From contig CAUYUJ010001306.1 of assembly GCA_963575745.1 (NCBI GenBank), forward strand, positions 38,695 through 102,694: a stretch of DNA of 64,000 nt, given 5' to 3'. Position numbers and translations under genes: made by a program. The first letter of the stretch is position 1; each line of letters begins with the position of its first letter. The notes under the pieces are model-generated. The model did not search any database. It saw only the letters and a list, made by a program, of their open reading frames with translations, and was not told where the DNA came from. The DNA is from Prorocentrum cordatum. Taxonomy: Eukaryota; Sar; Dinophyceae; Prorocentrales; Prorocentraceae. This document shows positions 59,494 to 64,000 of this stretch, piece by piece.

Positions 59494-59877
59494 TTAGGGC
59501 CGCTTGCGGGGGTGCTGAACATAGAATAAAGAGCCTTCCCAATTGGAGCTGCCAGTGGAAACGTGGACCTCGGCAATGTTGCTTGAACAGTTGAACACCG
59601 CGACCCACCTCACGCCGCCATAGTTGCGGCCCTGCCACAGTTCCGGCCTGGTCTCAAACGGACCATGCGCGCCGTCTTCGGCCCTTTTGTGTCGGCCGTT
59701 CTGGCTAGATACGGGTAGACAGTGTGCTTCCTGGGGTAAGTTGATGGAGACTTCGCCTGGGCTCTTGATGAGCAGCTCCCGTGCTCTCTGCAGGGCGTCC
59801 CTCGTTGAGGGGGAGAAGTAAGGCGGCTTCGCAACAAATACGCAGCATGGCCGCCCGACGCAGAAGAAGCGGAGAGG
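59494..59877 (-). pseudogene. In-frame continuation of paralog C beyond its TGA
   Basis: Immediately after the TGA of paralog C the same frame stays open for about 128 codons without an ATG and looks protein-like (STRDALQRARELLIKSPGEV, GRNYGGVRWVAVFNCSSNIA). Either the TGA is a nonsense change or error in a longer gene, or this is a separate, start-less relic. Confidence 0.4.
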
Positions 59878-60471
59878 TCAGAGAGCCAATTGCAGCACCT
59901 TACCACACAGATCGTCGGGCAGACGCCGCTGCAACACCAGCAAGACGCGGTATAGATCTTCCTTGTCTCGCTTCGCTTTCTTCTCAGCCTTGACTAGACG
60001 GCGGTGTATCGACCAGAAGGCCTTTTCATGCGCGTGGAGAGCGCCGCGATCAACGCCACCCACGGCATATACGCTGGCGAAGAATGCTCGTGCCTGCGCT
60101 GCAATCTCGTCAGGCAAAGCCCTTACTGCAAAAGGCAATGTCCTCTCCCATTTGATCTCGCCTCGCGCATCCCGTGCGGGGTTCTTGGCGCTGCGGCGAG
60201 CGGCCACGATCTCTTGCTTCAGCTGGAGCGCAAATGCTTCGTGCTCCTCGCCATTGACTCCGCAGGTCTTCTCGACGGCGTCGAGGAAGGTGAGCAGCTG
60301 AAGCGGCATGTCCCAGAACACGCCGAAGAAGCAAGCCTCGACCTTTTGGTAGAAAGGGTCGGACATGGGGAAGCGCGTCCGAATTATTGCGTTATGCTTA
60401 GCAATGGCGCGCGCCACAGCCTGAAAATGTGCCTGAGCAGCGGCAGCCGCGACAGAGGAAGTTTTACACAT
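59878..60471 (-). CDS. Paralog C, longest member
   Basis: 197 residues from ATG 60471 (MCKTSSVAAAAAQAHFQAVA). The conserved family blocks are AIAKHNAIIRTRFP, CFFGVFWDMPLQLLTFLDAV, CGVNGEEHEAFALQLKQEIV, ARGEIKWERTLPFAVRALPD and ALHAHEKAFWSIHRRL. A lysine-rich helix and RRLPDDLCGKVLQLAL close it. No known family was recognised. The TGA at 59878 is followed by open frame (59494-59877). Confidence 0.6.
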   Translation of the reverse strand: MCKTSSVAAAAAQAHFQAVARAIAKHNAIIRTRFPMSDPFYQKVEACFFGVFWDMPLQLLTFLDAVEKTCGVNGEEHEAFALQLKQEIVAARRSAKNPARDARGEIKWERTLPFAVRALPDEIAAQARAFFASVYAVGGVDRGALHAHEKAFWSIHRRLVKAEKKAKRDKEDLYRVLLVLQRRLPDDLCGKVLQLAL

Positions 60472-61140
60472 GCCTTTATACGAAAGAGCGTCTTTGCGCT
60501 ATCCTTTCTGACTTGAAGGCGCTCTTCGCTTTCGGTTACCTTTCCTCGTTGTCTCGGTGGAGTGGCCACTGCTCCGCGCCCGCGGCCCAAGAGCAGACGA
60601 TGCGCCCTGGGCTCTGTAGCGGAGGCTGGTCAATTTCGTTTTGGCGCCTCTCCCGTCCCTTTCCAGAGCTGAGCAGCAACCCGCAAAGCGCTGCGGACGC
60701 GCGGGTCCGGAGCGGAGAGGGCGGGCTTGTAAAGCGCAGCACGCGGCAGTGAGCCTGCCCGCCCCCCCCGGGGTTCCAGGAGGTCCCCAGGCGGCATCTC
60801 TCAGTTTACTCACTTTCACTCAGCATTTACTCACCCTGCCGATTGCCCCTCGCAGGCCATGGACACTCTACACTGCATTTACTCACTTTACTCAATTACT
60901 CCAGAGGGAAAAGTTTCTCTAAAGAAACGCACGTGTGCGTGTTCAGTGCATGTGCATGTTGCAGCAATGCGTGCAAAAAACACAAAAACCCAGTAGGGGG
61001 TCTGGGCCCGGGAAGTGAATGAGTTTTTGAGTAAATTGCAGAAGTCGAGTGAGAGCCGGCGAGGGCGCATCATACGACTCTGGATGTCACTCACTTCCAC
61101 TCACCTTCCTGAGTAAAGTTCCGATGGGCGGCAGGCCGGC
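60472..61140. other. No gene; scattered TTTACTCA motifs
   Basis: 60800-61125 contains many ACTCAC/TTTACTCA motifs and their complements (TGAGTAAA). Otherwise nothing recognisable, although the stretch lies directly downstream of the polymerase-helicase gene. Confidence 0.5.
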
Positions 61141-64000
61141 CTAAGTTTTCCCTTCTGCGATTTTGAGGAACTGCGGCTTCTCCTTCTGCCCATCTCCGTC
61201 CACGAATGCGTATTGGTAGAAGTAGAGGTTTCTATGAAGCCCTCTGTCGCGACGTATCTTCAAGAACCCCTTGCCGTTCAGGTAGATGCTCGCCTCGCTA
61301 AGGGCCAAACCGCAGACTTTAGAAACGTGCGCGTCAACCTCCTCCTTGGTGCTGGCATCCTTTGGCGTCCGCGTCTTCTCGATGCTTCCAAGGAAGCGGT
61401 CGAATTCGTCAGAGTTCGCGCCCGCACAATCGAGGGCCTTCTGCTGTAGGCTGCCTGCAGGCAAGGGGCACGCGTTGCGCGTGGACCGACCCTTCAGCAG
61501 GTGGTGATAGATGCGTCGAAAGATCCAAACAAAGCCGGGCCGGTATTTCTCCAACCGCTTCTTGTTCATGTCCTTCCATTGGAGATCGTTGCACTCCATG
61601 GGGTTGTCTCTGAAAATGCTCACGTGGTCAACGATGGCCGTTCGCTCGCGCACCTCGCAATCCATAGCTATGGGGATGGGACCGTTTGATGCGAAGAACG
61701 GCAAATACTGCGGACTGAAATTCTCCAGACGCTCGTAGAGGTTGCGCCCTTGCATTTCCGACACAGGGTCGGTGAAGCACTTATACACGCCCTCTAAGAT
61801 TTTGCAATATTTGGGAACCTCTCGAACGCAGACGATGCGCCGACCACGGCACCCAATCAACACGGGAGATGCCGAATTGGGGTCGGACGTCTGACAGAGA
61901 GTGCTGCACGTGATGCTGTGGACGTAGCTTCCACCGACGGTTTTAAAAGCGTTGCAGACTGTGTCCTTCCCATTACGCCCCGACCCCCTCACATACAAGG
62001 CCTCCGCCATCAAGATCCCAAATAAACCTCTTGTGGCGTGCGTAAGCTCGCACAGGGCGCCCTCCCACTCGCGGGTAAAGTCAAACCAGAACTGCAACTC
62101 TGGAAACTCTTGGCGGGCCTCATCAAGCAGTTGCGCAGCTTCGTCAGGTACAAGTGAGGGAAGGTGTAGGCCGCGCTCGTCCTGACTGGCCCGCACAGGA
62201 GTAAGGGCGCGGTCCACTTTCTGCATGGCCGGATTCGTGCATTCTTCGAAATGCCAGTTCGTCTTCCTCGAAATCAGCATGTCTGGACGAGTCCGTGTCC
62301 ACGTTTCGGTCTCGCGGTCCCAGGCGACCCCGCCCTCGAAGCTAAGGTAGCGCAGGCTCTCTGCGGGGTCTAAATGAAAGTAGGGGTCCACAAGGAGCAT
62401 CTCCTTCAGGCATGATTCGACCCCCTCCTTGAAGGCCTTGTTCCCAAACTCCGTGCGCTTCTGCACTCTGACGTCGAGGTGATCTTCGAATTCGTATTGG
62501 CACAGGCGCCTCTGCAGCATCTGCGTTATGTATGCCTTCAGACGATTGACTCCGTTCGGACCGCCCTCCACCCAGACGCATCCCAAGGCGTCGCACCACA
62601 CGTAGTTGGAGGCGAGTTGCGGGAGTTCGAATAGATCCTTCAGCGGCCAGGGCACTGCTTCGCTGACGATCGGCTCCGTCACGAGAAGTTGCGCAAACAC
62701 ATCGTGCGAGGTCGGGGGCGCTACTGCAGCTTCCCGAGCCAGCGCTTCTGTTTCGCACCAACCGGCGTCGCACACTTCCCATTGGTTACCCGCTGGAGCG
62801 GCTTGGCGAGGGTCTTCCTCGTTGCCGTGGCTTGCTCCGCCCTCCGCTCCAACCAGATCCTCACGCTCCCACTGCTCTGCTTCCCCTGACTTTTTAAAGA
62901 TTGTTTTCCACGCCTCGTCCGTGGTGTATTCTGCACAGGCCTTCACAGTAAGCGGGTAACCTGCGGCCGCCTGCGCACGTTCCAGCAATTCCTCTTTTCT
63001 GCAAGGCGCATACACGAACAGCCCGTCATGTTCGAACGCAAGCACTCTGCCACCCATCTGCTGCAGAGCCTCCTCGACCTTGTCCATGACGCGGCGCTCC
63101 TCCGCTGTGTTCAACACGTACTGCAGCACTTCAGAAGCGCGTCCTCGATCTTCAGCTTGGAGGACACGTAGGATTTCTTGGTTCGCCTCCTGGTCCCGAA
63201 TCGTTCCACGATGTCCGGCAGCGCACCAGGGCTGACGCCCGCGTCCTGGCACCATTTCCTCCAGTGACCTTTGTAGACAAGCCTGATGAACAGCTGCTTG
63301 GCATCATCTCGCTCAGCCGGGATACTTCGCAGCGTTGCCTCCCGCTGTTGCACGTATTCACGCAGCGCCGCTAGCTCGGGATGGCGGCGGCGTTGGATGC
63401 GTGGGTGCGCGTTGACCATGTCCAGAACGAAACAGTTTGGCCAGGACGAAACAGTTTGGGAGGCCCATGCGCGCGATATCCCGCAGCCAATTGGGCAGAC
63501 CGAAGAAAGATCTCGCCACAGAGCCCGCATTCACACCAGACGTAATGAGACTTTCGAACGAGGGGACCTCGTCGCCAATACCGCGCTTGTAGCCACTGTA
63601 CCTGCGCCCACGCAATCCGAGCTTGAGCATGCGATCTTCCTCCCTGAAGACTGTCGTCAACGCCCCCTCGCGCACCTGCCGCAAGTAGTCTGATATGATC
63701 CTGCGCAAACTTGGTCCATGGGGAGCCCCCCTGTGACTCCGCGGCTGCCAGGTAGCTGCGCGCCGCCGAGAGGCCAAGTCCTCGAGCGCCGCCTCATTAC
63801 ACAGCTCCGACAAGGTGAAGACCTGGTCCGGCTCCGTCGGTGAGGAGGCAGTTGGCACAGCTCGCTTGTTGCGCGTGGTTCTCTTACGCTCTTCCCGTGG
63901 CGCGGGCCCAGCTCCCGCAATGCTCCGTTGGTGGTCGGCGGCTCGTCTTCTCTTGGCTGGGGGCTCCTCTACTCTCGGGGCAATAGCCGATGCGTCGCTG
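61141..64000 (-). CDS. TV-Pol-type DNA polymerase fused to D5-like SF3 helicase, partial, two frameshifts
   Basis: The frame is open at the right edge, so the N-terminus is outside the window. Polymerase motifs: CFVLDMVNAHPRI (A), KQLFIRLVYKG (B) and LAFEHDGLFVYAP (C), as in family-A-like polymerases of virophages and transposons. The helicase follows: VRGSGRNGKDTVCNAF (Walker A), RRIVCVREVPK (Walker B, Arg-Glu) and YLPFFASNGPIP (SF3 motif C). Such fusions replicate selfish DNA. One shift is caused by a 19-bp tandem duplication (63422-63440 and 63441-63459). Another is near 63132. The rest is intact and ends in a basic helical domain. Confidence 0.7.

Overview
The window is nuclear DNA of a dinoflagellate. 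The deciding evidence is a perfect 22-nt copy of the dinoflagellate spliced-leader (SL) sequence at 1382-1403, whose core is CCATTTTGGCTCAAG. At least seven degenerate SL-like relics sit just upstream of predicted start codons elsewhere. The rest of the picture fits: intronless genes, mostly on the minus strand, separated by kilobases of GC-rich minisatellite. No bacterial operon signals, tRNA, rRNA or CRISPR array were seen. Many genes are interrupted by single frameshifts or single in-frame stops. These could be decay or long-read assembly errors, and the sequence alone cannot always say which.

Layout. 0-7.3 kb: small Cys-rich and hypothetical genes, a decayed cassette with an HNH nuclease, a scrambled SF2 helicase relic and a 387-residue orphan. 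7.36-8.47 kb: seven ~158-bp repeats, each holding a ~50-bp hairpin. 8.5-13.8 kb: minisatellites around one SL-tagged gene (10520). 13.8-20 kb: one frameshifted gene, a telomere-like 11-nt array, a broken pair of GIY-YIG-like genes, a C2H2 zinc-finger gene, and a second copy of the cassette (HNH, MTEA, MS-NW genes). 20-36.4 kb: the functional core, all on the minus strand. It contains a multi-Cys-cluster protein, an AlkB-like dioxygenase, a C5 cytosine methyltransferase, a second C5 methyltransferase fused to a TET/JBP-type 2OG-Fe dioxygenase-like region, and a superfamily-3 helicase-like ATPase. 36.4-54.3 kb: mainly minisatellite (10-, 11- and 20-nt periods and ~100-130-bp units), interrupted by a long inverted repeat (41.6-42.4 kb), an RNase H-like retroelement fragment, a truncated ubiquitin-like gene and a SAP-MORN gene. 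54.8-64 kb: a second gene-dense block with the intact copy of the GIY-YIG-like pair, a P-loop ATPase, three paralogs of an unknown family, and a family-A-like (TV-Pol type) DNA polymerase fused to a D5-like SF3 helicase that runs off the right edge.

How it fits together. Two features are characteristic of selfish or virus-like replicons of algae: the polymerase-helicase and HNH/GIY-YIG nucleases. To these the window adds two cytosine methylases, a candidate base-oxidising domain fused to one of them, and an AlkB-type dioxygenase. A nearly identical 175-bp N-terminal segment (basic, NLS-like) is shared by the AlkB gene and one methylase. A second N-terminal domain is shared by the AlkB and MORN genes. 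An inserted linker domain is shared by the methylase and the helicase relic. The best reading is a family of modular, SL-marked, repeatedly retroposed or virus-derived genes that shuffle N-terminal modules. No capsid, integrase or terminase gene was recognised, so a complete virus is not claimed.
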